DNA of 64,000 bases, taken from positions 33,568 through 97,567 of the forward strand of contig NZ_NIVS01000004.1 of assembly GCF_002205165.1 (NCBI RefSeq), written 5' to 3'. Within the stretch, counting starts at the first letter, position 1; each line of letters begins with the position of its first letter. The position numbers and the translations under genes are program-made. The notes under the pieces are model-generated. The model was given only the letters and a program-made list of their open reading frames with translations. It was not told the origin of the DNA and did not search any database. This document shows positions 17,999 to 26,593 of this stretch, piece by piece. This stretch comes from Stenotrophomonas maltophilia (GTDB lineage Bacteria; Pseudomonadota; Gammaproteobacteria; Xanthomonadales; Xanthomonadaceae).

Positions 17999-18664
17999 AT
18001 GCCTACCCTCCTGATTGCCGATGACCACCCGCTGTTCCGCGAAGCCCTTCGCGGCGCCGTGAGCCGCGTCATCCCCGGCGTGCAGCTGTACGAAGCGGAC
18101 AGCGTGGAAGCGCTGTACCAGCTGGCCGACCAGCACACCGACGCCGACCTGGTCCTGATGGACCTCAACATGCCCGGTGCGCAGGGCTTCAACGCGCTGG
18201 TCCATATGCGCGCCCTGCACCCGCAGCTGCCGGTGGTGGTGGTGTCCGCGCGCGAGGAGCCGACCGTGATGCGCCGCGCGCTCGACCACGGTGCGTTCGG
18301 CTTCATCCCCAAATCCGCCGATTCGGACACGATCGGCCACGCCTTGGGCACCATCCTCGATGGCGAGACCTGGGCCCCACCGGAGGCGCACAACGTGCCG
18401 CCGACCGGCCGCGAAGAGCGCGAAATCGGCCAGCGCCTGCGCGAGCTGACGCCGCAGCAGTTCCGGGTGCTGCAGATGCTCGGCGCCGGCCGCCTCAACA
18501 AGCAGATCGCCTACGACCTCAACGTCTCCGAAGCGACGATCAAGGCGCATGTCACCGCGATCCTGCGCAAGCTGGGCGTCACCAACCGCACCCAGGCGGT
18601 GCTGATGGCCGGCAAGCTGGCCATCGATGACGAGCAGATCGTGTTGCCGCCGGAAGAGGAGTGA
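17999..18664 (+). CDS. crbR: LuxR-type response regulator, CrbR/ErdR-like
   Basis: 221 residues (MPTLLIADDHPLFREALRGA). The receiver domain has the acidic pair ADD at 7-9, the phospho-acceptor Asp in LVLMDLNMPGAQG (near residue 53), Ser in VVVSAREE, and Lys in GFIPKSAD. The C-terminal GerE/LuxR helix-turn-helix is LTPQQFRVLQMLGAGRLNKQIAYDLNVSEATIKAHVTAILRKLGV. A start four codons upstream (17987) is possible; neither start has a strong ribosome site. Known: CrbR (Vibrio) and ErdR (Pseudomonas) activate acs and partner with SLC5-domain kinases CrbS and MxtR. Here acs lies immediately upstream and a matching kinase gene lies 1 kb downstream, so this assignment is well supported by context. Confidence 0.82.
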   Translation: MPTLLIADDHPLFREALRGAVSRVIPGVQLYEADSVEALYQLADQHTDADLVLMDLNMPGAQGFNALVHMRALHPQLPVVVVSAREEPTVMRRALDHGAFGFIPKSADSDTIGHALGTILDGETWAPPEAHNVPPTGREEREIGQRLRELTPQQFRVLQMLGAGRLNKQIAYDLNVSEATIKAHVTAILRKLGVTNRTQAVLMAGKLAIDDEQIVLPPEEE

Positions 18665-18686
18665 GGGCACCGCGCGGATCGGTGGC

Positions 18687-18754
18687 GTAGAGCCGACCGT
18701 TGGTCGGCTGCAGAGCCCGATCACGCCGTGCAGCAGACCAACGGTCGGCTCTAC
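18687..18754. repeat. inverted pair of SMAG-type REP palindromes
   Basis: The left element has GTAG at 18687-18690 and an 8-bp stem AGCCGACC / GGTCGGCT with loop GTT. The right element is inverted, with CTAC at 18751-18754 and a stem AGCAGACC / GGTCGGCT with one mismatch. The pair separates the response-regulator gene from the mntP riboswitch. Confidence 0.8.
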
Positions 18755-18848
18755 CCGCCCCGGCTTATAGCCAGGGCTATGAAATCCAGCGTTACCTGCG
18801 CAATTCGCGGCAAGCGCTCCACGCCGCAGGCCCGGTGCTAAGCTTCGC

Positions 18849-18975
18849 GTCCCCTTGGGGAGTAGCCGGATTCCTGCTGCAGGAATCGCCCGTATCAACA
18901 TACTCGGCCAGTGCGCCGTGGTGCGGGCAACCATCGTGGTTGGCGAGACCAGCGGTCCGCGTGCGCAACGACAGG
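18849..18975 (+). promoter_or_regulatory. yybP-ykoY manganese riboswitch
   Basis: The stretch shows the family's conserved blocks in order: CCTTGGGGAGTAGCC (18853-18867), a hairpin GATTCCTGCTGCAGGAATC, ATCAACATACTCGGCC (18894-18909), and the second conserved loop GGTTGGCGAGACCAGCGG (18938-18955). It ends about 55 bp before mntP. Mn2+-sensing RNAs of this family are known to control mntP in gammaproteobacteria, which fits exactly. Confidence 0.85.
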
Positions 18976-19029
18976 TTGGGCGCGTTCGCGGTCCGTTGCT
19001 CGATATCGCCCGACCTGCCGCGTACCCCA

Positions 19030-19608
19030 ATGTCACCTGTTTCGATCCTGCTGATCGGCTTTGCCATGTCCACCGATGCCTTCGCTGCGGCGATCGGCAA
19101 AGGCGCGGCGATGCGCAAGCCACGTTTCTCCGATGCGCTGCGCGCCGGCCTCATTTTCGGCGTCATCGAAGGCATCACGCCGGTGATCGGCTGGCTGCTC
19201 GGCCGCGCCGCGCTGCAGTATGTGGAGGCCTTCGATCACTGGATTGCCTTCGGCCTGCTCGGTGCGCTGGGCGTGCACATGATCATCAACGGCCTGCGGC
19301 CGGACGACGGTGCGGAAGACGAGGACACCAGCAAGCACCATGGCTTCTGGCGCCTGGCGGTGACCGGTTTTGCCACCAGTATCGACGCGATGGCGGTAGG
19401 CATCGGCCTGGCCTTCCTGGACGTGCATATCGGCGTCATGGCGCTGATCATCGGCCTGTGCACGCTGACCATGGTGACCGCCGGCATCATGCTCGGCCGC
19501 GTGCTGGGCGGCATGGTCGGCAAGCGCGCGGAGATCATCGGTGGCCTGATCCTGATCATCATCGGCTCGACCATCCTGTACGAACACCTCAGCGGCGCCA
19601 TGGCCTGA
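19030..19608 (+). CDS. mntP: manganese efflux pump MntP
   Basis: 192 residues, six membrane segments in two similar halves. Each half carries the family's helix-1-type motif: [21 protein letters not shown] near the N-terminus and [20 protein letters not shown] near residue 120, both with the essential Asp. The loop between halves is acidic ([13 protein letters not shown]). It exports Mn2+ across the inner membrane. The ATG at 19030 has no clear ribosome site; expression is probably set by the riboswitch just upstream, which would favour translation when Mn2+ is high. It is convergent with crbS, with only 31 bp between the stops. Confidence 0.93.
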   Translation: MSPVSILLIGFAMSTDAFAAAIGKGAAMRKPRFSDALRAGLIFGVIEGITPVIGWLLGRAALQYVEAFDHWIAFGLLGALGVHMIINGLRPDDGAEDEDTSKHHGFWRLAVTGFATSIDAMAVGIGLAFLDVHIGVMALIIGLCTLTMVTAGIMLGRVLGGMVGKRAEIIGGLILIIIGSTILYEHLSGAMA

Positions 19609-19632
19609 TCGCCTGCCCCCCCACACACGACG

Positions 19633-19656
19633 CCCGCGGCTAGAGATCGCCGCGGG
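19633..19656. terminator. hairpin between convergent mntP and crbS, overlapping the crbS stop
   Basis: CCCGCGGC pairs with GCCGCGGG (8 bp) around TAGAGATC. The crbS stop codon (19640-19642) lies at the base of the loop. There is no T-run, so its role as a shared terminator is uncertain. Confidence 0.4.
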
Positions 19657-22600
19657 TATCGTGGAAGGCTGCCAGGAAGGCGCGCAGCGAGGCCGGCTTG
19701 ATCGGCTTGGTCAACAACCGGTAGCCACGGTCGCGCGCCATCCGCTTGAGTTCATCGCGGCCATCGGCGGTAAGCAGCGCACCCGGAATCGCACGGCCCG
19801 CCTTCTGGCCCAGCGCCACCAGCGTGTCCAGCCCATCCAGGCGGTCATGCAGGTGGTAGTCCACCAGCATCACGTCCGGCCGCTCGACGACTTTCTCCAG
19901 GGCCTGGTCGACGGTACTGGCCGTGATCACCTGCACCTGCCAGCGCCCCAGCAATGCGCGCATGCCATCCAGGATTTCCTGGTCGTTGTCCACGCACAGC
20001 ACGCGCATCCCGGCCAGTGAATCGGCGCGGGTCACCGGGCTCGGTGCCGGCGACGACGCCGCGGCCGGCAGCTGCGGCGCGGCCACCAATGGCAGCAGGA
20101 TCGAGAACATGCTGCCGCTGCCCACCCGGCTGCGGGCGTTGAGGCGGTGATCGAGCAGGCGCGAGATGCGCTGGCAGATCGACAGGCCCAGCCCCAGCCC
20201 CTGCTCGCCCCAGTCGAACGGCTGCTGGTAACGGTGGAATTCGTCGAAAATCTGCTGCATGTGGTGCTCGGGAATGCCCGGGCCGGTATCCCAGACCTGC
20301 AGTTCCACTTCCGGCCCGCGGTGACGGACGGCGAGCACGATGCGGCCTTGGCGGGTGTACCGCAGGGCGTTGGCCAGGAAGTTCTGCAGCACGCGGCGCA
20401 GCAGGCGGCGGTCGCTGCGCACCCAGGCCGGGCGCGCGAACAGATCCATGCGCAGGCCGCGCCCTGCGGCGACGGGCGAGTACTGCGCCGCCAGCTCGCG
20501 CATCAGCAGGCTGACATCGAAATCGCCGATCACCGGGTGCAGGCCGCCCGCGTCCAGGCGGGAGACATCCAGCAGGCCATCCAGCAGCTCCTCGGCGGCT
20601 CGCAGCGAGGCATCCACGCGCTCGGCCAGGTGCCGCTGTTCTTCGTTGTTGTGGTGGCTCTCACGCAGCGCCGAGGCGAACAGGCGCGCGGCGTTGAGCG
20701 GTTGCAGCACGTCGTGGCTGATCGCGGCCAGGAAGCGTGTCTTGGACTGCTGCGCCATCTCGGCCTCGTGCGAGCGCTCGGCCACGCGCTGCTCCAGCGT
20801 TTCGTTGGCTTCCAGCAGCGCGCGCTCGGCGTGCTTGTAGTCGGTGATGTCGTTGTAGCTGGTGACGTAGCCGCCGCCGGGCAGTGCCTGCCCGCGCATT
20901 TCGATGACCTTGCCGTCGCTGCGGGTGCGCTCGAAGATGTGCGGCGAGCCGGCGCGCATGTAGCCGATGCGGCGGTTGATCTGCAGCTCGATGTCGCCCT
21001 CACCCAGCTCGCCGCGCTCGGCGTTGTAGCGGATCAGGTCGGCCACCGGGCGGCCGACATACAGCATCCCGTCGGGATAGCCGAACATCTGCTGGTAGCG
21101 GCGGTTCCACGCGGTCAGGCGCATGTCCGGGTCGACCACGCTGACTCCCGCACTGATGTTCTCCAGGGTGGTGGAGAGAATCTCGCGGTTGAAGCGCAGC
21201 TCCTGCCCGGCTTCGTCGAGCACCGCCACCACTTCCCCCAGGTCCATGCCCGAGCCACGCAGCAGGCTGGTCAGCAGCAGCCGCGCGGAGGCGGCGCCGA
21301 TCGAGGCGGCCAGCAGGCGCTCGGTGAACTGCACCCAGGCCCGGTCTGCCGGCGCGGAGGCCTGCAGCTCGCGGTCCATCGATTGCGCCTGCTCGAAGAA
21401 GGAGCGCCGGGCGTGGCGGTCACCGACCACGCGCGAGGCCAGCGCCAGCAGGTCGCCCACATGCACGTTGCCGGGCCACACACCGGCCACCGACGGCCGC
21501 TGCGCATACGGGTCCAGGAACGGCGCGGCGCGCAGGCGCTCGTCCACCCCCGGGCGCCAGCGCACCGAGACCAGCACCATCGCCGCGACGTTGACCAGCA
21601 GCGACCAGAACGTGCCGTGCGTCAGCGGGTCCCAGCCGCTCATGCCGAACAGATGCTGCGGCTGCAGCCAGCCGATCCCGAACGGCCCCTGCACCAGCCA
21701 GGCCTCGTCCATCCACCCGGCGTGGGTCAGTGCCGGCAGCAACAGGGTGTACACCCATGTGCCGAAGCCGAGCAGCATGCCGACCTCCACGCCCCGGCGG
21801 CTGGCCCCTCGCCAGTACAGGCCGCCGATCAATCCCGGCGCGAACTGCGCCACGGCGGCGAAGGCCATCAGCCCGTACGAGGCCAGGGTGCTGTCGTTGC
21901 TGCTGCCGCGGTAGTAGCTGTAGGCGACCAGCGCCAGCAGCAGGATCGCCGTGCGCCGGATCCACAGCACCCGCGAGGCGACATCGGCCGCCTCCTGATG
22001 GTCGCCACTGCGGCGCAGCAGCACCGGCATCACCAGGTCGTTGCTGACCATGGTGGCCAGCGCGATCGAGGCCACGATGACCATGCCGGTCGCCGCCGAG
22101 AAGCCGCCGACGTAGGCGACCAGTGCCAGGAATTTGCGCCCCTCGGCCAGCGGCAACGCCAGCACCATGCTGTCATCGGCAACGCTGCCACCGGTGCCGA
22201 ACAGGGTCACGCCGGCCGTGGCGATCGGGATCACCATCGCCGAAATGATCACCAGGTAGGCACCGAACATCCAGCGCGCGCGGCGGATGTCGCGTACATC
22301 GCCACACTCGACCACCGCCACATGGAACTGCCGTGGCAGGCAGATGATCGCCAGGAAGCTGAGCAGCGTCTGCGAGATGAAGCCGACCGGCGGCAGGCCG
22401 GTGAACAGCGTATGCGCCGACTCGATCACCGCATCGGTGCGGTCGTTGAGCCACAGGTAGGCGAACAGCCCCAGCGCGACCATCGCGATCAGCTTGATCA
22501 TCGATTCCAGCGCGATCGCCAGCATCATGCCGTGGTGGTGCTCGGTGGCATCCACCTGGCGGGTGCCGAACAGCGTGGCGAACAGGGCCATCAGCAGCGC

Positions 22601-23089
22601 CACGTACAGCGCCGGATCAGTGAAGAAACCGGTCGGGCCGACGTTGCCGGTCAGCACCTGCAGGCTCATCGCCACGGCTTTGTACTGCAATGCCAGGTAG
22701 GGGACGATGCCGATCAGTGCGATCACGGCCACCAGCGCGGCCAGCCGCCGCGAGCGGCCGAACCGCGAGGAGATGAAATCGGCGATGGAGACCACGTTCT
22801 GGCTGCGTGCGATCAGCGCCAGGCGCTCGATGATGCGCCAGCCGAACACCCACAGCAGCAGCGGCCCCAGGTAGATCGGCAGATAGCCGATGCCGTTGCG
22901 CACCGCCGTGCCGACCGCGCCGTAGAACGTCCACGACGAGCAGTACACCGCCAGTGCCAGGCTGTAGACCACCGGGCGCAGCCACGGCCGGTCCGGATAC
23001 ATCGGGCGACGATCGCCCCACCACGCCACGGCGAACAGCAGCGCGGCGTAGACCACCGAAACCAGCAGCAGGATCCAGCTAGAAACCAC
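19640..23089 (-). CDS. crbS: SLC5-domain hybrid sensor histidine kinase, CrbS/MxtR-like
   Basis: 1149 residues from a GTG at 23089. Residues 1 to about 480 form a sodium:solute symporter-like (SSSF/SLC5) membrane domain (VYCSSWTFYGAVGTAVRNGIG, ISRFGRSRRLAAL, ATEHHHGMMLAIALESMIKL). A linker of STAC type follows (about 530-620). A PAS domain (ISAGVSVVDPDMRLTAWNRR) and a coiled coil lead to HisKA with FLAAISHDVLQPLNAARLF (His near residue 793). The ATPase domain has NFLANALRYT, VWDTGPGIP and GLGLGLSIC. The C-terminal receiver holds VLCVDNDQE and VMLVDYHLHD (Asp near 1077). CrbS and MxtR sense acetate status and control acs through CrbR/ErdR, and both genes are in this locus. Whether the SLC5 part transports anything is unknown. 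Confidence 0.85.
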   Translation of the reverse strand: MVSSWILLLVSVVYAALLFAVAWWGDRRPMYPDRPWLRPVVYSLALAVYCSSWTFYGAVGTAVRNGIGYLPIYLGPLLLWVFGWRIIERLALIARSQNVVSIADFISSRFGRSRRLAALVAVIALIGIVPYLALQYKAVAMSLQVLTGNVGPTGFFTDPALYVALLMALFATLFGTRQVDATEHHHGMMLAIALESMIKLIAMVALGLFAYLWLNDRTDAVIESAHTLFTGLPPVGFISQTLLSFLAIICLPRQFHVAVVECGDVRDIRRARWMFGAYLVIISAMVIPIATAGVTLFGTGGSVADDSMVLALPLAEGRKFLALVAYVGGFSAATGMVIVASIALATMVSNDLVMPVLLRRSGDHQEAADVASRVLWIRRTAILLLALVAYSYYRGSSNDSTLASYGLMAFAAVAQFAPGLIGGLYWRGASRRGVEVGMLLGFGTWVYTLLLPALTHAGWMDEAWLVQGPFGIGWLQPQHLFGMSGWDPLTHGTFWSLLVNVAAMVLVSVRWRPGVDERLRAAPFLDPYAQRPSVAGVWPGNVHVGDLLALASRVVGDRHARRSFFEQAQSMDRELQASAPADRAWVQFTERLLAASIGAASARLLLTSLLRGSGMDLGEVVAVLDEAGQELRFNREILSTTLENISAGVSVVDPDMRLTAWNRRYQQMFGYPDGMLYVGRPVADLIRYNAERGELGEGDIELQINRRIGYMRAGSPHIFERTRSDGKVIEMRGQALPGGGYVTSYNDITDYKHAERALLEANETLEQRVAERSHEAEMAQQSKTRFLAAISHDVLQPLNAARLFASALRESHHNNEEQRHLAERVDASLRAAEELLDGLLDVSRLDAGGLHPVIGDFDVSLLMRELAAQYSPVAAGRGLRMDLFARPAWVRSDRRLLRRVLQNFLANALRYTRQGRIVLAVRHRGPEVELQVWDTGPGIPEHHMQQIFDEFHRYQQPFDWGEQGLGLGLSICQRISRLLDHRLNARSRVGSGSMFSILLPLVAAPQLPAAASSPAPSPVTRADSLAGMRVLCVDNDQEILDGMRALLGRWQVQVITASTVDQALEKVVERPDVMLVDYHLHDRLDGLDTLVALGQKAGRAIPGALLTADGRDELKRMARDRGYRLLTKPIKPASLRAFLAAFHDTRGDL

Positions 23090-23149
23090 AGGGTTGTTTC
23101 CGCGAGAGCAGCCGGCAGTGTAGCGGCTGAATCACGTCCACCGGGGTGC

Positions 23150-24505
23150 TCATGCCGTGGCGCGCTGGCGCGCCGGGAGCCGGAGCTCGATCCGGGTACC
23201 GGCACCGGGCTGGCTCTCCACGGTGACCTCGCCGCCGGCCGCGCGGACCAGACTGGCGGTCATCGCCAGGCCCAGCCCGGTGCCCTCGCCCATCGGCTTG
23301 GTGGTGAAAAACGGCTCCAGGCAGTGGGCGCGGACGTCCGCGCTCATGCCATGGCCGGTATCGCCGACCCGGATCAGCAGTTCACCGCTGCCCGGCAGGT
23401 CGAGCAGGGTCAGATCGAACCGGCCACCTTCGGGCATGGCCTGCTGCGCATTCACCGCCAGGCTGAGCAGGATGGACTCCAGCTGTGCGGGATCGAAGTG
23501 GATCTGGCTGCGGGCGCCGTCGGTGGCAACGCGGCACTGCACGCTGTCGTCGAACACCTGCTGGAGCATCGGCGCCATCGCCGCGACTGTGCTGGCCGCA
23601 TCCAGCAGCTGCGGCCGGCCCGGATCGAGCCGGCTGAAATCCAGCAACCGCCGGCTCACCGTTGCCGCGCGGCGGGTTGCCGACTGCACGCCCTGCAGCG
23701 CGTCCTGCAGCGCGTCTGGATCATCGCTGCGGCGGGCCTTGGCCGCGTAGCCCTGGATCAGCGCCAGGGCATGGTTGAAGTCATGCGCGATGCCACTGGC
23801 CAGGCGTCCGACGTTCTCCATCTTCATCGCGTGCACCAACTGCTCGCGCGAGCGTTCCTTCTCCTGGATCTCCAGCTGCAGTTCGTCGCGCTTGCGGGCC
23901 AGTTCGGCACTGTGCTGGCGCGCCACCTGCAGGCTCTCGCGCAGGCCGGTGACGCTGTGGTGCAGCAGCCACGCCCCCATCAGCGTACCGAACACGGCGA
24001 TCACCAGGTCATTCACCGCCAGCAGGACACGGTCCGGACGGAACATCAGGCTGGAGGCATCCACCCATGCGCCCGCCACCATCAACCCGCACAGCCAGGC
24101 GGTGGCCCACCCCAGCGGTCGCCGCCCCAGTACGGCGGACATCAGCAGGACCGGCAACACCACCACCAGCTGCAAGCGCGACTGTGCCGCCAGCCCCCAG
24201 TAGGTGTAGGCCAAGGTCGATAGCAGCAGTTCGCCGATCACGAACACCGTGGCCGCCCGCAACGCGCGGCCCGCGTGGTGCTGCAGCAGGCAGACCAGGC
24301 AGAGCAACGCGTGAAGGCCAGCGGTCAGCGGCACCATGACATCCAGGCCGATGCCCATCCGCAGCGCTATCCAGACGGCCATGGACAGATGAAACAGGCC
24401 AACCATGTGCAGCAGCCCGCGGAGCATGGCATCGGTGCGGCGCCCCAGCGAGGGCGGCACGCCCGCAACGGGCGCGTCGCGGAGGGAGGGAGGCGGAATG
24501 GGCAT
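23150..24505 (-). CDS. membrane sensor histidine kinase (orphan, NtrB-type core)
   Basis: 451 residues if the ATG at 24505 (MPIPPPSLRD) is used; ATGs at 24556 or 24625 are also open. About six hydrophobic helices (residues 30-185) with almost no periplasmic loops resemble a MASE-like input domain. A coiled coil (ARKRDELQLEIQEKERSREQ) follows. The kinase core has IAHDFNHALALIQGYAAKA (phospho-His) and a HATPase with LAVNAQQAMPEGG (N box), GDTGHGMSADV and GTGLGLAM. There is no receiver domain and no cognate regulator gene alongside. It lies 60 bp upstream of crbS on the same strand, so they may be co-transcribed and could share CrbR, but that is inference. The ligand is unknown. Confidence 0.85.
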   Translation of the reverse strand: MPIPPPSLRDAPVAGVPPSLGRRTDAMLRGLLHMVGLFHLSMAVWIALRMGIGLDVMVPLTAGLHALLCLVCLLQHHAGRALRAATVFVIGELLLSTLAYTYWGLAAQSRLQLVVVLPVLLMSAVLGRRPLGWATAWLCGLMVAGAWVDASSLMFRPDRVLLAVNDLVIAVFGTLMGAWLLHHSVTGLRESLQVARQHSAELARKRDELQLEIQEKERSREQLVHAMKMENVGRLASGIAHDFNHALALIQGYAAKARRSDDPDALQDALQGVQSATRRAATVSRRLLDFSRLDPGRPQLLDAASTVAAMAPMLQQVFDDSVQCRVATDGARSQIHFDPAQLESILLSLAVNAQQAMPEGGRFDLTLLDLPGSGELLIRVGDTGHGMSADVRAHCLEPFFTTKPMGEGTGLGLAMTASLVRAAGGEVTVESQPGAGTRIELRLPARQRATA

Positions 24506-24648
24506 GTGTGGCAGAATACAGGCCGAAAGCGACAGCAGCCGGCCGAAGGCGGTCATCAGCCGTACGTGGACCGGCGATGCTCTCGCTGCGCTTGTGCCGC
24601 AGACGGTTTGCGTTGCCGCCTGCACTCGACCGGGAAGTCGTTGCTTCT

Positions 24649-26583
24649 ATGCGTACGTCGTCGCTTGTCCGTCGCGGGTTCTCCGCGCTTGTCTGCCTGT
24701 TCGCACTGGCCCCGCCTGCAGCGATGGCGCAGCGTTCGGCCGACAGCCCGCCACTGAGTGCGCAGGTCGAACAGTGCCATGCCTTGTTGACCAGTGAGCC
24801 ACGCCTGTCGCTGAGCATGGCGCGCAGCCTGCTGGCCACCCCCTCACTGCCCACCTCGATCGAGATCGGCGCGTTGGGCTGCCTGGGCATCGCACTGCGC
24901 TCGCAAGGCCAGCTCGAACAGACCGTCGATCTGCCGGACAGGCTGCAGGCCGCCGCCGCGCGTTCCGACGCGAGCAAGGAGGACAGACTGCGCGCTCACT
25001 CCCTGGCCGCACACCTGCTGCTCTGGCGGGGCGAACACAGCCAGGCCCTGACGCTGACCAATGCCTTCCTTGAAGAGGCGGTGCGCGAGCGCGACGTGCA
25101 GGGACAGATCGCCGCACTGATGCAGATCGCCATGATCCGCGGCGATGCGCTGGGCGACGCGCAGGGCGCACTGACGTATCTGCAGAAAGCCACGCTGCTC
25201 AGTCAGCACATGCGCCGGCCGCCCAACCCGGGCGATCTCATCCTGTATTACAACTATGGCTTCGCGCTGCTGCGGATGCAGCGGCATGAGGAGGCCAATA
25301 CAGCCTTCAGCCGGGCCGAGGCGATCGGCACGCGGCTGGGCGGGCAGGAGCTGTTCCTGTATCGCATCGCCAGCCATCGGGCTGAAATCCTGCGCCTGCG
25401 CGGCCAGCTGGCTGACGCGCAGACCCGGTTCCGCAACGTGCTCGGCTGGCAGGCGCAGCACGATCCGCAGGGCCATATCGTGACCCTGCAGCGGCTTGCC
25501 CGGGTGACCATCGACCAGCACGGCGCCGAAGCGGCCCGTCCCGTGGCCGAGCTGGCCCAGATGCAGGCCGAACGCGGGCAGTTCAGCGATGAGATCCGCG
25601 AAGGCCTGGACCTGCTTGCCGATATCCACACCCTGCTGGGCCACCGCGAGCAGGCCCTGGCCTATGCGCGGCAGGGGCGGGAGATCGACAGCGCGCGCAG
25701 CAAGGGCGACATTCTCAACCAGCTGGCCAAGCTGCAGGCGACCGCCGAACGCAGCATCGATCCAGCCGAGGTCAATGCCGTGCAGGACCTGGGTCGCGTG
25801 CGTGTACTGCGGAACAGCGCGCTGATCGCCCTGCTGCTGGTGGTAGGGGTCGCGACGACCCTGCTCCTGCGGATGCGGCGCCAGCGACACCGGCTTGCCC
25901 TGCTGAGCAGCACGGACTGGGTGACCGGTACCGTCAACCGCCGTGAAGCCGAGCGGTTGCTCAGCACGGAGCTGGTCAAGGCCAGGCGCGGGCAGCGCAG
26001 CCTCGTGATGCTGGTGGAACTGGATGCGTTCAAGGCGCTGAACGACCACTACGGCCAGGCCGCAGGTGATGCGGTCCTGCGTGCGGTGACCCGCTGCCTG
26101 CGCCAGCACAGCGACCGCCATGATCGGATCGCCCGCTGGGCGGGCGGCACCTTCCTGGTGGTGCGTCACGATACCGCCGCGCCCGCTGCCCAGGCGCTGG
26201 CCAATCATCTGCGCGCAGCGATCGGACGACTGGTGGTGGACATCGGCCCGGGCCAGCACCTGACCCTGACCGCCAGCATCGGGATGGCTCCCCTGCCGCT
26301 GTTCCCCGAAGCACCAGCGGTGCTGGAGGACAGCCTGCGCGCTGCCGACCGGGCGCTGCAGAGTGCCCGCCGCAGCGGTCACGACGCGTGGGCCATGCTT
26401 TGGGGCGAAGCGGCTGGGCGCGATGTCGATCTGTACAGCCTGCTGCACGACCCGGCCCGGGCGATGGCCTGCGGCTGGGTGTCATTGGCCGGCAGCCGGC
26501 CGATGGCCTGGCTTCCGCCACGGCAGGCGTCTGCACGTCCCACCGTGGATCAGGACGTGCAGACCGGTTGCGGACAGCGCTGA
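24649..26583 (+). CDS. TPR-containing periplasmic-sensor protein with degenerate GGDEF domain
   Basis: 644 residues from the ATG at 24649. A signal peptide (VCLFALAPPAAMAQ) is followed by helical TPR-like repeats (about residues 30-375, for example NYGFALLRMQRHEEANTAFSR). One membrane helix (IALLLVVGVATTLLLRM, near 400) and a GGDEF-fold domain (about 415-590) come next. The fold markers STDWVTGTVNRREAERLL and DAFKALNDHYGQAAGDAVL are kept. The active-site GGDEF is replaced by AGGTF in ARWAGGTFLVV, so the Asp/Glu needed for cyclic-di-GMP synthesis are missing. It probably acts as a receptor or protein-binding domain instead. It is divergent from the orphan kinase and convergent (10 bp) with the OmpA-like gene. 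Confidence 0.87.
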   Translation: MRTSSLVRRGFSALVCLFALAPPAAMAQRSADSPPLSAQVEQCHALLTSEPRLSLSMARSLLATPSLPTSIEIGALGCLGIALRSQGQLEQTVDLPDRLQAAAARSDASKEDRLRAHSLAAHLLLWRGEHSQALTLTNAFLEEAVRERDVQGQIAALMQIAMIRGDALGDAQGALTYLQKATLLSQHMRRPPNPGDLILYYNYGFALLRMQRHEEANTAFSRAEAIGTRLGGQELFLYRIASHRAEILRLRGQLADAQTRFRNVLGWQAQHDPQGHIVTLQRLARVTIDQHGAEAARPVAELAQMQAERGQFSDEIREGLDLLADIHTLLGHREQALAYARQGREIDSARSKGDILNQLAKLQATAERSIDPAEVNAVQDLGRVRVLRNSALIALLLVVGVATTLLLRMRRQRHRLALLSSTDWVTGTVNRREAERLLSTELVKARRGQRSLVMLVELDAFKALNDHYGQAAGDAVLRAVTRCLRQHSDRHDRIARWAGGTFLVVRHDTAAPAAQALANHLRAAIGRLVVDIGPGQHLTLTASIGMAPLPLFPEAPAVLEDSLRAADRALQSARRSGHDAWAMLWGEAAGRDVDLYSLLHDPARAMACGWVSLAGSRPMAWLPPRQASARPTVDQDVQTGCGQR

Positions 26584-26593
26584 CCGCGCCGGA

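Noticed and set aside
20147..24223. 1358-codon open frame on the plus strand
   Set aside because: It is antisense to crbS and the orphan kinase, His/Gln/Arg-rich with no domain pattern; a by-product of GC-rich third positions.
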